NCBI RefSeq assembly: GCF_002855515.1
Contig: NZ_PKRP01000007.1
Coordinates: 62,001-126,000, forward strand
Source of the DNA: Rhizobium sp. TH135
GTDB taxonomy: Bacteria; Pseudomonadota; Alphaproteobacteria; Rhizobiales; Rhizobiaceae
DNA: 64,000 nucleotides
Reading direction: 5' to 3'
Position numbers and translations under genes: made by a program. Shown one piece after another: positions 17,547 to 26,079 of the stretch. A model generated the notes under the pieces. That model was not told the origin of the DNA, made no database searches, and was given only the letters and a program-made list of their open reading frames with translations. Every line of letters begins with the position of its first letter. Position 1 is the first letter of the stretch.

Positions 17547-18530
17547 ATGCATATTCTGATCATTGGTGCAGCCGGCATGGTCGGCCGCAAGCTCGCGCTG
17601 AGACTAACGCGCGACGGCGAGCTGCAGGGACGACAGATCACGGCGATGACTCTCGCCGATGTCATCGCAGCCGAGGCGCCTTCAGGCTTCGGTGGGAAAG
17701 TGACGATCGAGACCGTCGACCTCTCAGAACCCGCAGCAGCAGAACGCCTGATCGCCGCCCGTCCGGATGTGATCTTCCACCTCGCCGCAATCGTCTCCGG
17801 GGAAGCAGAGCTCGATTTTGAGAAGGGCTACCAGATCAATATGGACGGAACCCGCTATCTCTTTGAAGCGATCCGCCTTGCCCATATGGCCGATGAATAC
17901 CGACCGCGGGTCGTCTTCACATCGTCGATTGCGGTCGTCGGAGCGCCGCTCCCCTATCCGATCCCGGACGATTTCCACACGACGCCGCTCACCAGCTATG
18001 GCACACAGAAGGCAATCTGCGAGCTGCTGCTGTCGGACTATTCCCGCAAGGGCTATCTCGACGGCATCGGCATTCGCCTTCCGACCATCTGCATTCGCCC
18101 GGGCAAGCCGAACAAGGCCGCCTCCGGCTTCTTCTCCAACATCTTGCGGGAACCGCTGGTCGGCCAGGAAGCAGTTCTGCCCGTGAGTGAGGACGTCCGC
18201 CATTGGCACGCCTCGCCCCGCTCCGCCGTCGGCTTCCTGATTCACGGCGCTACGATCGATCTGGAAACCGTCGGCCCACGGCGCAACCTTTCGATGCCAG
18301 GCCTTAGCGCGACCGTCGGAGAACAGATCGAAGCACTGCGCCGTACGGCGGGCGAAAAGGCCGTCAAGCTGATCCGTCATGAACCCGACGAGATGATCAT
18401 GCGCATCTGCGCCGGATGGGCACCCGGTTTCGAGGCAACACGCGCCCGCGCGCTTGGCTTCACGGCGGAAAGCACCTTTGACGAAATCATCCGGGTGCAT
18501 ATCGAGGACGAACTGGGAGGGAAACTGTGA
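17547..18530 (+). CDS. denD: NAD-dependent sugar-acid dehydrogenase, D-erythronate dehydrogenase (DenD)-like
   Basis: This 327-residue extended short-chain dehydrogenase has an N-terminal Rossmann motif ILIIGAAGMVGRKLA, the NAD-site HLAAIVSGEAELDFEKGYQINMDGTRYLFEA and an FTSSIAVVGA strand. The active-site tyrosine/lysine lies in SYGTQKAICELLLSDYSRKG, followed by GIRLPTICIRPGKPNKAASGFFS. This pattern matches the DenD branch of the NAD-dependent epimerase family, which oxidises D-erythronate or related sugar acids. ATG 17547 is supported by GGGAGGAAAC; the frame is open further upstream without a ribosome site. It leads a three-gene operon; its stop overlaps the next GTG start. Confidence 0.82.
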   Translation: MHILIIGAAGMVGRKLALRLTRDGELQGRQITAMTLADVIAAEAPSGFGGKVTIETVDLSEPAAAERLIAARPDVIFHLAAIVSGEAELDFEKGYQINMDGTRYLFEAIRLAHMADEYRPRVVFTSSIAVVGAPLPYPIPDDFHTTPLTSYGTQKAICELLLSDYSRKGYLDGIGIRLPTICIRPGKPNKAASGFFSNILREPLVGQEAVLPVSEDVRHWHASPRSAVGFLIHGATIDLETVGPRRNLSMPGLSATVGEQIEALRRTAGEKAVKLIRHEPDEMIMRICAGWAPGFEATRARALGFTAESTFDEIIRVHIEDELGGKL

Positions 18531-19429
18531 CGGAAAAAGCCACGAGGCAGCTCGCCTTTTTAGGAACTGGGCTAATGGGCGCTCCAATGACGCGCCGTCT
18601 GCTCGCCGCAGGCTTTGCCGTGACGGTTTGGAACCGCGATGTGAGCAAGGCCGAACCACTGGCAGCAGCCGGGGCGCGGCTGGCGAACAGTCCAGCAGAG
18701 GCCGCAGAAGATGCCGACGTGGTCTTGACCATGTTGTCGGACGGGCCCGCTGTCGAGGATGTTCTCTTCGCCAAAGGCGCAGCAGACGCTCTGAAGAAGG
18801 GCGCCGTCGTCATCGACACCTCCTCGATCGCGCCACCGATCGCGAGAGACCACGCGGCAAGGCTTGCCCAAGTCGGCATCGCCCACATCGACGCACCTGT
18901 CTCGGGTGGCGTCGTGGGCGCTGAAGCGGGAACGCTGGCGATCATGGCCGGCGGCGACGCGTACATTGTCGAAAGCCTCGCGGAGGTCTTCGCCCCGCTC
19001 GGCCGCGTCACCCATGTCGGCCCGTCAGGCGCTGGCCAGATCTGCAAGCTCGCCAACCAGCAGATCGTCGCAATCACCATCGGCGCCGTGGCAGAAGCCA
19101 TGATGTTGGTGGAAGCGGGCGGTGCATCGCGTCAGAAGTTTCGCGAGGCAATCCGCGGCGGCTTCGCCGAAAGCCGGATCCTGGACCTGCACGGCCAGCG
19201 CATGGTGGACCGGCGTTTCGAGCCCGGCGGCCCATCCCGCCTGCAATTGAAGGATTTGAATGCCGTGGCCGCCATGGCTGAAACCTACGGCCTGACACTC
19301 CCGCTGACGGCAGACATTCGCCAGGCCTTCGACGGCTTCGTGGCAGACGGAAACGGCGACCTCGATCACAGCGCCCTTCTCCTTCACCTGGAAAAGCACA
19401 ATCACCGCAAAGGTGCAGCCGATGACTGA
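18527..19429 (+). CDS. 3-hydroxyisobutyrate-dehydrogenase-family NAD(P) oxidoreductase (GarR/LtnD-like)
   Basis: This 300-residue protein has the N-terminal dinucleotide site LAFLGTGLMGAPMTRRLLAAGFAVTVWNRD and the substrate loop DAPVSGGVVGAEAGTLAIMAGG. The catalytic lysine lies in GAGQICKLANQQIVA. Family members oxidise or reduce beta-hydroxy acids such as tartronate semialdehyde, L-threonate or 3-hydroxyisobutyrate. It starts at GTG 18527 with GGGAGGG upstream, overlapping the denD stop by 4 bp, and its stop overlaps the dehydratase start. Tight coupling with denD suggests consecutive steps in the same sugar-acid route. Confidence 0.87.
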   Translation: MTEKATRQLAFLGTGLMGAPMTRRLLAAGFAVTVWNRDVSKAEPLAAAGARLANSPAEAAEDADVVLTMLSDGPAVEDVLFAKGAADALKKGAVVIDTSSIAPPIARDHAARLAQVGIAHIDAPVSGGVVGAEAGTLAIMAGGDAYIVESLAEVFAPLGRVTHVGPSGAGQICKLANQQIVAITIGAVAEAMMLVEAGGASRQKFREAIRGGFAESRILDLHGQRMVDRRFEPGGPSRLQLKDLNAVAAMAETYGLTLPLTADIRQAFDGFVADGNGDLDHSALLLHLEKHNHRKGAADD

Positions 19430-21206
19430 AACTGAAAAGCCGAAACGCCGCCTTCGTTCGCAGGACTGGTTCGACAACCCCGACCATCTCGACATGACCG
19501 CGCTCTATCTGGAGCGCTTCATGAACTACGGCACTACCCCGGAAGAGCTGCGTTCCGGCAAGCCGATCATCGGCATTGCCCAGTCGGGCTCGGACATCAA
19601 CCCCTGCAACCGCCATCACCTCGACCTCGCCAAACGCGTACGCGACGGCATCCGCGATGCCGGCGGCATCCCCATCGAATTCCCGTCGCATCCGCTCTTC
19701 GAAAACTGCAAGCGCCCGACGGCAGCCCTCGACCGCAACCTCGCCTATCTCGGCCTTGTCGAACTGCTCTACGGCTACCCCTTCGATGGCGTGGTGCTGA
19801 CGACAGGCTGCGACAAGACCACACCCTCGGCCCTGATGGCGGCGTCCACGGTCGACATCCCGGCCATCGTTTTCTCAGGCGGCCCGATGCTCGACGGCTG
19901 GCATGATGGCGAACTGGTGGGTTCCGGCACGGTCATCTGGCGTTCCCGGCGCAAATATGCGGCAGGCGAAATCACCAAGGAGGAATTCCTCGAGCGGGCA
20001 CTCGATTCTGCCCCCTCCGTTGGTCACTGCAACACCATGGGCACGGCCTCGACCATGAACGCCATTGCAGAAACGCTCGGCATGTCACTCACAGGCTGCG
20101 CTGCCATTCCCGCCGCCTATCGCGAGCGTGGCCAGATGGCTTATCGCACGGGAAAGCGGGCCGTCGAACTAGTGCTTGAGGACATTCGCCCGTCAGACAT
20201 CCTGACACGCGACGCCTTCCTCAATGCCATCCGCGTCAACTCCGCAATCGGCGGATCGACCAATGCACAGCCGCATCTGATGGCCATGGCCAAGCATGCC
20301 GGCGTCGAACTTCTGCCCGAAGACTGGCAGGTTCACGGCTACGACATCCCGCTTCTTGCCAATGTCCAGCCCGCCGGCGCCTATCTCGGCGAACGCTTTC
20401 ACCGCGCCGGTGGCGTGCCCGCCATCATGTGGGAGCTGATGCAGGCCGGCAAGATCGACGGAACCTGTCGCACCGTCACCGGACGCACCATGGCCGACAA
20501 CCTGCAAGGCAGGGAGGCGACGGATCGCGAGGTGATCAAGCCTTACGATGAGCCGATGCGGGAGCGCGCCGGCTTCATCGTGTTGAAAGGCAATCTCTTC
20601 GACTTCGCGATCATGAAGACAAGCGTGATTTCAGAGGGCTTCCGCCAGCGTTATCTTCAGGAAAAGGGACGCGAAGGGATCTTCGAGGGTCGAGCCATCG
20701 TGTTCGACGGGTCCGAGGACTATCACCGGCGGATCAACGATCCAGCCCTTGAGATTGATGAGAATTGCGTCTTGGTGATTCGAGGTGCCGGCCCCCTTGG
20801 CTGGCCGGGCTCAGCGGAAGTGGTCAACATGCAGCCACCGGATCATCTGATCAAGCAGGGCATCCTCAGCCTGCCGACGATCGGCGATGGACGGCAGTCC
20901 GGCACTGCCGACAGCCCGTCGATCCTGAACGCTTCGCCGGAAAGTGCAGCAGGTGGTGGCCTTGCCTGGGTGCGGACCGGCGACACGATCCGGATCGACC
21001 TCAACCAAGGGCGCTGCGACATGCTGGTCGACGAAAGCGAGATTGCGAAACGCCAGGCGGACGGCATACCTGCGGTACCGAGGGATGCGACCCCGTGGCA
21101 GCGTCTTTATCGCCAGACGGTTACCCAGCTCGCCGATGGCGCCACCATTCGCGACGCGGAAGACTTCCGTCAGATCTCGAAAACGCCGCCCCGTCACAAC
21201 CACTGA
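19422..21206 (+). CDS. IlvD/EDD-family pentonate dehydratase (xylonate/arabinonate type)
   Basis: This 594-residue dehydratase carries the iron-sulfur cysteines C62 (SGSDINPCNRHH), C130 (TTGCDKTTPSA) and C203 (VGHCNTMGTAST). The 68- and 73-residue spacing equals that of Caulobacter D-xylonate dehydratase as I recall it. VNSAIGGSTNAQPHL and a late TADSPSILNASPESAAGGGLAWVRTGD segment are also family features. It removes water from an aldonic acid to give a 2-keto-3-deoxy acid, the substrate expected for the FAH enzyme at 13837-15006. ATG 19422 follows AAGGTG and overlaps the previous gene by 8 bp. D-xylonate, L-arabinonate or a related acid are all possible. Confidence 0.88.
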   Translation: MTETEKPKRRLRSQDWFDNPDHLDMTALYLERFMNYGTTPEELRSGKPIIGIAQSGSDINPCNRHHLDLAKRVRDGIRDAGGIPIEFPSHPLFENCKRPTAALDRNLAYLGLVELLYGYPFDGVVLTTGCDKTTPSALMAASTVDIPAIVFSGGPMLDGWHDGELVGSGTVIWRSRRKYAAGEITKEEFLERALDSAPSVGHCNTMGTASTMNAIAETLGMSLTGCAAIPAAYRERGQMAYRTGKRAVELVLEDIRPSDILTRDAFLNAIRVNSAIGGSTNAQPHLMAMAKHAGVELLPEDWQVHGYDIPLLANVQPAGAYLGERFHRAGGVPAIMWELMQAGKIDGTCRTVTGRTMADNLQGREATDREVIKPYDEPMRERAGFIVLKGNLFDFAIMKTSVISEGFRQRYLQEKGREGIFEGRAIVFDGSEDYHRRINDPALEIDENCVLVIRGAGPLGWPGSAEVVNMQPPDHLIKQGILSLPTIGDGRQSGTADSPSILNASPESAAGGGLAWVRTGDTIRIDLNQGRCDMLVDESEIAKRQADGIPAVPRDATPWQRLYRQTVTQLADGATIRDAEDFRQISKTPPRHNH

Positions 21207-21335
21207 CCGGAAGGCGTGGCAGGTATGCTTCGCCTTTCGAAATACCACTGCAAAATCAGGGGATAAAACAACTTCATCGGGAACCGTCTTCGGACAACTT
21301 CATTCTTCTGTCACCTGACGAAAATGGAGATCCCG

Positions 21336-22010
21336 ATGAAAACCGTCCTGCAACTGCTCGCCGCATCCGCCCTGTCGGCAGGCATGGTGATCGGCGGCGT
21401 GGTCATCGCCTCCGCTGCCCTTTCGCCTGAAGAAGAAACACACCAATTCACAGGCCTTGATATCCGGGACCTCTGGACGGCCAAACCCGTGCGCATCGAT
21501 CGTGCGGCACAAAACCTGGAACGACTGCCGCCCCGTTATGCCAGCCACGTGGTCATGAGTGAACCGGCACCTAAGGTCCAGGAAACCGCGGCAAATTCGG
21601 CTCAGGAGGATCTCGGCTCAAGAATCGCACAGATCGATCTGGCGTCGACCGGCGCGGTTTACGCTGAGTCCTCGGAGGCATCCCTGGATACCCTGTCACC
21701 ACAACACATCGGGTGGTGCTCACAGCGGTACCGTTCCTATGATTCGCTCGATAACACCTATCGTACCTTCAACGGCGAATTGCGCGATTGCGTGTCACCG
21801 TATGAGATTGAAGCGCCGGCAGAGTATGGGGAAGGTGATGCCGAGGTAATGACCGTGAGCAGCGAGTCTTCATCTTCCGACGGTTACTCGCTGCAGGATG
21901 ATCATGTTGTAAGCTGTATGGAACGCTATCGTTCCTACCGCGCTTCCGACAACACCTACCAGCCCTATGGCGGTGGCCCGCGGCAGCCGTGTGAACTGGC
22001 CTCGTTCTGA
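21336..22010 (+). CDS. Secreted BA14K-family protein with two C-terminal repeats
   Basis: This 224-residue protein has a signal peptide or membrane anchor (MKTVLQLLAASALSAGMVI...VIASA). An unstructured linker and two copies of the BA14K motif follow: residues 127-152 (WCSQRYRSYDSLDNTY...C) and 194-219 (CMERYRSYRASDNTY...C). Each is bounded by a pair of cysteines. The Brucella 14-kDa immunoreactive protein defines the family; members have one or more such CxxRYRSYdxxdNTY units and are envelope-associated in Rhizobiales. ATG 21336 has GGAG eight bases upstream. The serine-rich spacer between repeats (SSESSSSDGYS) is notable. Confidence 0.85.
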   Translation: MKTVLQLLAASALSAGMVIGGVVIASAALSPEEETHQFTGLDIRDLWTAKPVRIDRAAQNLERLPPRYASHVVMSEPAPKVQETAANSAQEDLGSRIAQIDLASTGAVYAESSEASLDTLSPQHIGWCSQRYRSYDSLDNTYRTFNGELRDCVSPYEIEAPAEYGEGDAEVMTVSSESSSSDGYSLQDDHVVSCMERYRSYRASDNTYQPYGGGPRQPCELASF

Positions 22011-22021
22011 GGCCAGTAAAA

Positions 22022-22420
22022 TCAGCTTGCGAGGATAAGACCCGGTGGCGGGGTGACACTGTCGCCTCCCGCAACGGCTGCCGAGATATAGGTCAGGGCG
22101 TTCTGCAGCCCATTCATCGTATAAGGCTTCTCGATCGCGCCGATCGCCCCGACAAAATCCTCGGGGATCCGCTTGATATTTCCGGTGACGAAGACGAAGG
22201 GAACGTCCTTTTCGGCCAGTCTCCGACCGATATCGATGCCTGTGGGACCATCGCTCAGATGCACATCCACAAAGGCGAAATCGGGCTTGCTCTGTTCGAG
22301 AATGTCAAAGGCGGCCTTCCGCGAAGCCGCAGTCCCGACAACGACGTGACCGGCAGCCTCGACCTCAAACTCCAGTTCGAGGGCAAGCAGCGCCTCATCC
22401 TCGACAATCATGATCTTCAA
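22022..22420 (-). CDS. Single-domain response regulator
   Basis: This 132-residue receiver domain has no output domain. It has the acidic pocket E7/D8 (MIVEDEA), phosphoacceptor D52 (FVDVHLSDG), T79 (FVTGN) and K98 (EKPYT). Start codon TTG 22420 is chosen because it overlaps the stop of the LOV kinase (TTGA) and restores the first beta-strand residues KIMIV; an ATG at 22411 would truncate them. It is cotranscribed with the kinase and is the expected phosphate acceptor, in the manner of LovR with LovK. Confidence 0.9.
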   Translation of the reverse strand: MKIMIVEDEALLALELEFEVEAAGHVVVGTAASRKAAFDILEQSKPDFAFVDVHLSDGPTGIDIGRRLAEKDVPFVFVTGNIKRIPEDFVGAIGAIEKPYTMNGLQNALTYISAAVAGGDSVTPPPGLILAS

Positions 22421-23544
22421 TCGTCCGCATCCTTCGTTTCTTCAACCAGCATCGTGACCAAAACGTCAGTCCGGTGGCCATCAATTTCGCGCTTGATCTT
22501 GGCGCCGAGCTGCTTCGCACAGGTCTCAAGCATCAGTTTGCCGAAAGCCTCCTCTTCGGGATTGACGGAGACCGGCGTGGTCGTATCGGTGACCCGGATC
22601 AGGAAATGTCCATTGGTCCGTTTGACCTGCAAATGAATATCGCCGCCGCCGTCACTCAACCCGCGACGGACGGCATCCAGCACCAGCTCGTTGATGATCA
22701 GGGCGAGCGCGGACGCCTTTACCGCCGGAACGAAAACGGGAGAGATATCGACGATCACGCGGATATCGTCCCGTTTCAGGGCCCCTACGAGATCCTCGAT
22801 CAGATCCTTGGCGAAATCCGAAACGTCGAAGCGCCCGAGATCGGCACTCGTAAAGAGCTTCCGTTGTACGGTGCTCAGAGCCTCAACGCGGTTGAGCACG
22901 GAAAACAGTGTCCGCTTCACAAGGTCGGTTTCCGACATACGCGCCTGAAGCTTCACGATCGAAGCGATCGTCAGGAGATTGTTCTTAACGCGGTGATCGA
23001 CTTCATGGACAAGAAGCGTCTGCGCCTTGAGTGCATCCGACAGGTCGCTCGTGCGGCGTGCAACCTCGCGCTCCGCTGACTTGCGCGCCTCGGCAAGTTC
23101 CTGCTCCTTGCTCTTGATCGTCGTGAAATCGAGCTGAGAGGCAAAGAAGTAGATGACGTCACCCGCAGCATCGCGGACCGGGCTGACAAAAAGCGCGTTC
23201 CAGAAGGAGCTACCATCCTTGCGATAATTGAGAATGTCGATGGAGATATCGCGTTCAGCCGCAATAGCGTCACGCAACTCGGCGATCGCTTGACGATCGG
23301 TTTCTGGCCCTTGCAGGAGTCGGCAGTTGCGTCCGACGAGTTCGTCAACGCTGTAACCTGTCAGTGTAGCAAAGGCCTGATTGCAAAAGATAATTGGGTT
23401 GTCATGTTGCTGCGGATCCGTGATCAGCATCGGCATGCGCGTCGCCTTGAAGGCCGCGGCAAAGGGATCTTCCGAGGGATGGGAAGCTAAGAGACGGTCG
23501 CCGGCGTCCCGTGCGTCGCGCCGCGAGGAATTTTGATCAGACAT
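22417..23544 (-). CDS. LOV-domain (blue-light) histidine kinase, HisKA_2 type, with degenerate ATP-binding motifs
   Basis: This 375-residue soluble protein has a LOV/PAS domain at about 30-140 with the canonical photoadduct motif GRNCRLLQGPETD (flavin-reactive C74). A coiled linker follows (150-170), then a HisKA_2 H-box HEVDHRVKNNLLTIA with phosphoacceptor H180. The catalytic domain is unusual: in the N-box (INELVLDAVRRG, 284-295) the usual second Asn is D290, and where a DxGxG-like G1 box is expected it reads DTTTPV (320-325). The late glycine-rich segment is also weak (FGKLMLETCAKQLGA). It may bind ATP poorly. A response regulator is coupled to its stop. The function as light sensor is strongly implied; kinase competence is uncertain. 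Confidence 0.88.
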   Translation of the reverse strand: MSDQNSSRRDARDAGDRLLASHPSEDPFAAAFKATRMPMLITDPQQHDNPIIFCNQAFATLTGYSVDELVGRNCRLLQGPETDRQAIAELRDAIAAERDISIDILNYRKDGSSFWNALFVSPVRDAAGDVIYFFASQLDFTTIKSKEQELAEARKSAEREVARRTSDLSDALKAQTLLVHEVDHRVKNNLLTIASIVKLQARMSETDLVKRTLFSVLNRVEALSTVQRKLFTSADLGRFDVSDFAKDLIEDLVGALKRDDIRVIVDISPVFVPAVKASALALIINELVLDAVRRGLSDGGGDIHLQVKRTNGHFLIRVTDTTTPVSVNPEEEAFGKLMLETCAKQLGAKIKREIDGHRTDVLVTMLVEETKDADD

Positions 23545-23620
23545 TCACACCATCGTCCTGAAGCAGGCTGCTCAACACAATGGTGCATTCTGGGAAAAGT
23601 TCCGCTGCCAGAACAAAATT

Positions 23621-23648
23621 TTGGAGGGGTCAAAAATTTGACCTCCAA
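23621..23648. repeat. Imperfect inverted repeat between two sensor kinase genes
   Basis: TTGGAGG-GG-TCAAA and TTTGACCTCCAA face each other with a two-base insertion in the left arm. They lie in the promoter gap between the divergent LOV-kinase and HWE-kinase genes and could be an operator or an RNA hairpin. Confidence 0.45.
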
Positions 23649-23755
23649 GCGCCCCTCCCCCAAATCGGGGCGAAGCGAGACAATAGACATGCAAAGGCGT
23701 TTAGCCTATCTGACTAGTAAGAGCCTAAAACGCGCAGCTCAAGGCAGCAGCATTG

Positions 23756-25630
23756 ATGTCGATCGACGAGCACCAGAACGCAAGGCCCGGTTTCCTGAAG
23801 AATGGCGGCTTCATGGCCGACCTTATCCTTGAGCGGGACTGGTCAGATGGCCTCGGCCCCATTGAGACTTGGCCGGCGGCACTCCGCTCGGCTCTTTCCA
23901 TTTGCCTGAATTCAAGCTTCCCGACCGCCATTTACTGGGGACCTGAGCTTCGCTTGCTGTACAATGACAGCTGGTCTCATATTCCGGGCGAACGCCACCC
24001 TTGGGCACTCGGGCGACCAGCAGCTGAAGTATGGTCGGACATCTGGGACGTCGTCGGACCGCAGTTTCATCAGGTGATGGCCACTGGCGAGGGTGTGACC
24101 ACCTACGACCAGCTGTTGGTAATGGACCGCAACGGCATTCCGACGGAAGGCTACTGGAACTACAGCCTCTCGAGCATCCGCGACGAGCATGGCAATATCG
24201 TCGGCGTCTACAATCAGGGCAACGAGACAACGGCTGCAGTGCTGGCACGCCGGCAGGCACAGGAAGAGATCAACCGACTCGGGCGCCTCTTCGCGCAAGC
24301 ACCCGCAGCAATCGCCATTACGGAAGGCCCTTCGCACGTCTTCAAGCTGGTGAACCCCGCCTATGAGGCACTGGTTCAGCGCTCTGATCTGGTTGGTAAG
24401 CCAGTGGCGGAGGCCCTGCCTGAGGTAGAAGATCAGGGATTTGTGCGGCTTCTGGACACGGTCTATCTATCCAACGAGCCCTACAAAGGCACCGCAGTGG
24501 CTGTCGAGTTCATAACTCCAAATGGCGAGCGGCAACTGCGCTATGTGGACTTCGTTTTCCAGCCCATTACGGACCAAGCTGGACAGAGCGCCGGCATATT
24601 CATTCAGGCTTCGGATGTGACCGAGGCAACAACTGCCATGGCCGCACTGCTGGAGAGCGAGCAGCGTTTCGAGGCGATCGTCAATTCCATCGACCAGATG
24701 ATCTGGTCGACACGACCTGATGGGTATCACGACTACTTCAACCAGCGTTGGTACGAATACACAGGCGTCCCGGAAGGCGTCACCGACGGTACGGATTGGG
24801 AGAGGGTCTTTCACCCTGACGACCGGGCAGAAGCTTGGGCACTTTGGCAAAAAAGCCTCGCTACGGGCGAGCCTTACCATGTGGAGTATCGGCTCCGACA
24901 TCGATCAGGCAACTATCGATGGGTCATTGGTCGCGCCCAGTGCGTGCGTGACGAGAGCGGCGAGATCATTCGCTGGTATGGCACCTGCACTGACATCCAC
25001 GATCTCAAGGTGGCCGAAGAGGCCCGCCAGCTTCTGTTGAGCGAGCTCAACCACCGGGTCAAGAACCTCTTTGCCATCACCGCCGGCATGATCAACATGA
25101 CAGCCCGCTCCTCGGCCTCTGTCGGCGCAATGGCGGAAGCACTACACGGACGCCTTCAGGCGCTGGCGAAGGCGCATCATCTGATCCAGCCAGCCATCAC
25201 CCACGGACTACATGGCACGGAGTCCGTGGCATTTCATGCGCTTCTGGAAGAAATCCTCTCGCCACATCTGTCCGATAGACAGAGCCAGGTATCACTGACT
25301 GGGCCTGAGCTCAGGCTGGGACCGAATGCTTCGACCAGCTTCGCTTTGATCTTTCACGAGCTTGCGACGAATGCCGCAAAATACGGCCCGTTCCGCGAAC
25401 CCGTCGGCCGCCTCGACGTGCGCTGGCAGATGCAGGGTTCGTCGCTTAGCCTGGAATGGCGGGAAACGGTGTCACGTTCGGAAATCAGGGCACCGAAGCA
25501 GGAAGGCTTCGGCAGCAAGCTGGCGCGCACCAGCGCGACCCATCAGCTCGGCGGCAGCATCGACTTCGAATGGCTTCCAGGCGGAGTCAACATCGCCCTG
25601 ACGGCAGCGACGGATCGACTGAGCAAGTAA
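23756..25630 (+). CDS. Multi-PAS HWE-family sensor histidine kinase
   Basis: This 624-residue protein lacks membrane spans. It carries an N-terminal PAS-like region (DWSDGLGPIETWPAALRSALSICLNSSFPT, GRPAAEVWSDIWDVVG). A second PAS starts around RLFAQAPAAIAITEG, and a third PAS_3/PAC follows (YFNQRWYEYTGV, HPDDRAEAWALWQKSL, RWYGTCTDIHDLK). The kinase core has the HWE signature: H-box LSELNHRVKNLFAI, FHELATNAAKYG and the tryptophan-glutamate LEWRET. This layout is typical of cytosolic rhizobial stress or light sensors. ATG 23756 lacks a strong ribosome site. It is divergent from the LOV kinase and followed by a hairpin terminator; no response regulator accompanies it. Confidence 0.88.
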   Translation: MSIDEHQNARPGFLKNGGFMADLILERDWSDGLGPIETWPAALRSALSICLNSSFPTAIYWGPELRLLYNDSWSHIPGERHPWALGRPAAEVWSDIWDVVGPQFHQVMATGEGVTTYDQLLVMDRNGIPTEGYWNYSLSSIRDEHGNIVGVYNQGNETTAAVLARRQAQEEINRLGRLFAQAPAAIAITEGPSHVFKLVNPAYEALVQRSDLVGKPVAEALPEVEDQGFVRLLDTVYLSNEPYKGTAVAVEFITPNGERQLRYVDFVFQPITDQAGQSAGIFIQASDVTEATTAMAALLESEQRFEAIVNSIDQMIWSTRPDGYHDYFNQRWYEYTGVPEGVTDGTDWERVFHPDDRAEAWALWQKSLATGEPYHVEYRLRHRSGNYRWVIGRAQCVRDESGEIIRWYGTCTDIHDLKVAEEARQLLLSELNHRVKNLFAITAGMINMTARSSASVGAMAEALHGRLQALAKAHHLIQPAITHGLHGTESVAFHALLEEILSPHLSDRQSQVSLTGPELRLGPNASTSFALIFHELATNAAKYGPFREPVGRLDVRWQMQGSSLSLEWRETVSRSEIRAPKQEGFGSKLARTSATHQLGGSIDFEWLPGGVNIALTAATDRLSK

Positions 25631-25676
25631 AGCTCAGCGTGGGGCGAGATGATCGCCTGTCTGGCTGAAACAAAAA

Positions 25677-25697
25677 GAGCGCCCGAAGTGAGCGCTC
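25677..25697 (+). terminator. Rho-independent terminator-like hairpin after the HWE kinase
   Basis: GAGCGC, nine-base loop, GCGCTC, preceded by CAAAAA and followed by GTGTTGTCTT, 46 bp after the kinase stop. Confidence 0.6.
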
Positions 25698-25773
25698 GTG
25701 TTGTCTTATAGGACCGGCCTTGAGACCAGCTATCCGGGCACTCGATGAGTGCACGTCATCATTTCTATCGGGA

Positions 25774-25938
25774 TCAGTAGCGCGGGAAATCGGCCGGGTT
25801 GATACCGAGCGTCTTCAGGTGATGATCCTTCGGACGACGATGTCCCTCGACAGCGGCCGCTGCGGAGCTTGCTGCGCCGATAACGGCGATCGCACGACCG
25901 AGGAAACCCTGCTGGATGGACTTGCGGAGGCTAGACAT
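25774..25938 (-). CDS. Small basic protein, 54 residues, conserved-looking hypothetical
   Basis: The protein begins MSSLRKSIQQGFLGRAIAVIGAASSAAAAVE and ends HHLKTLGINPADFPRY. A short hydrophobic alanine-rich segment in the middle could be a weak membrane anchor. The charged C-terminal LGINPADF resembles the ends of DUF1127-type small rhizobial proteins, but I cannot assign it to that family. ATG 25938 is preferred over an extended frame back to 25965; a weak GAG-type ribosome site precedes it. It lies alone between the HWE kinase and the tct operon. Confidence 0.6.
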   Translation of the reverse strand: MSSLRKSIQQGFLGRAIAVIGAASSAAAAVEGHRRPKDHHLKTLGINPADFPRY

Positions 25939-26079
25939 TTCTTTGCTCGCTTTCTTCGTTTGCAAGCAGAAGATGATACTCCGACGGTCAGATTACAATG
26001 GACGGAAAGTCACGCCAGCCATGCAGCCGATGCAGGCCGAGTTAATCAGATCCTGCATCGGCACATGGTAATTTAGGCT

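Noticed and set aside
23582..23603. GGAAC upstream of the LOV kinase as an EcfG general-stress promoter
   Set aside because: The -10 CGTT is absent at the required 16-17 base spacing; only TTGT is found there.
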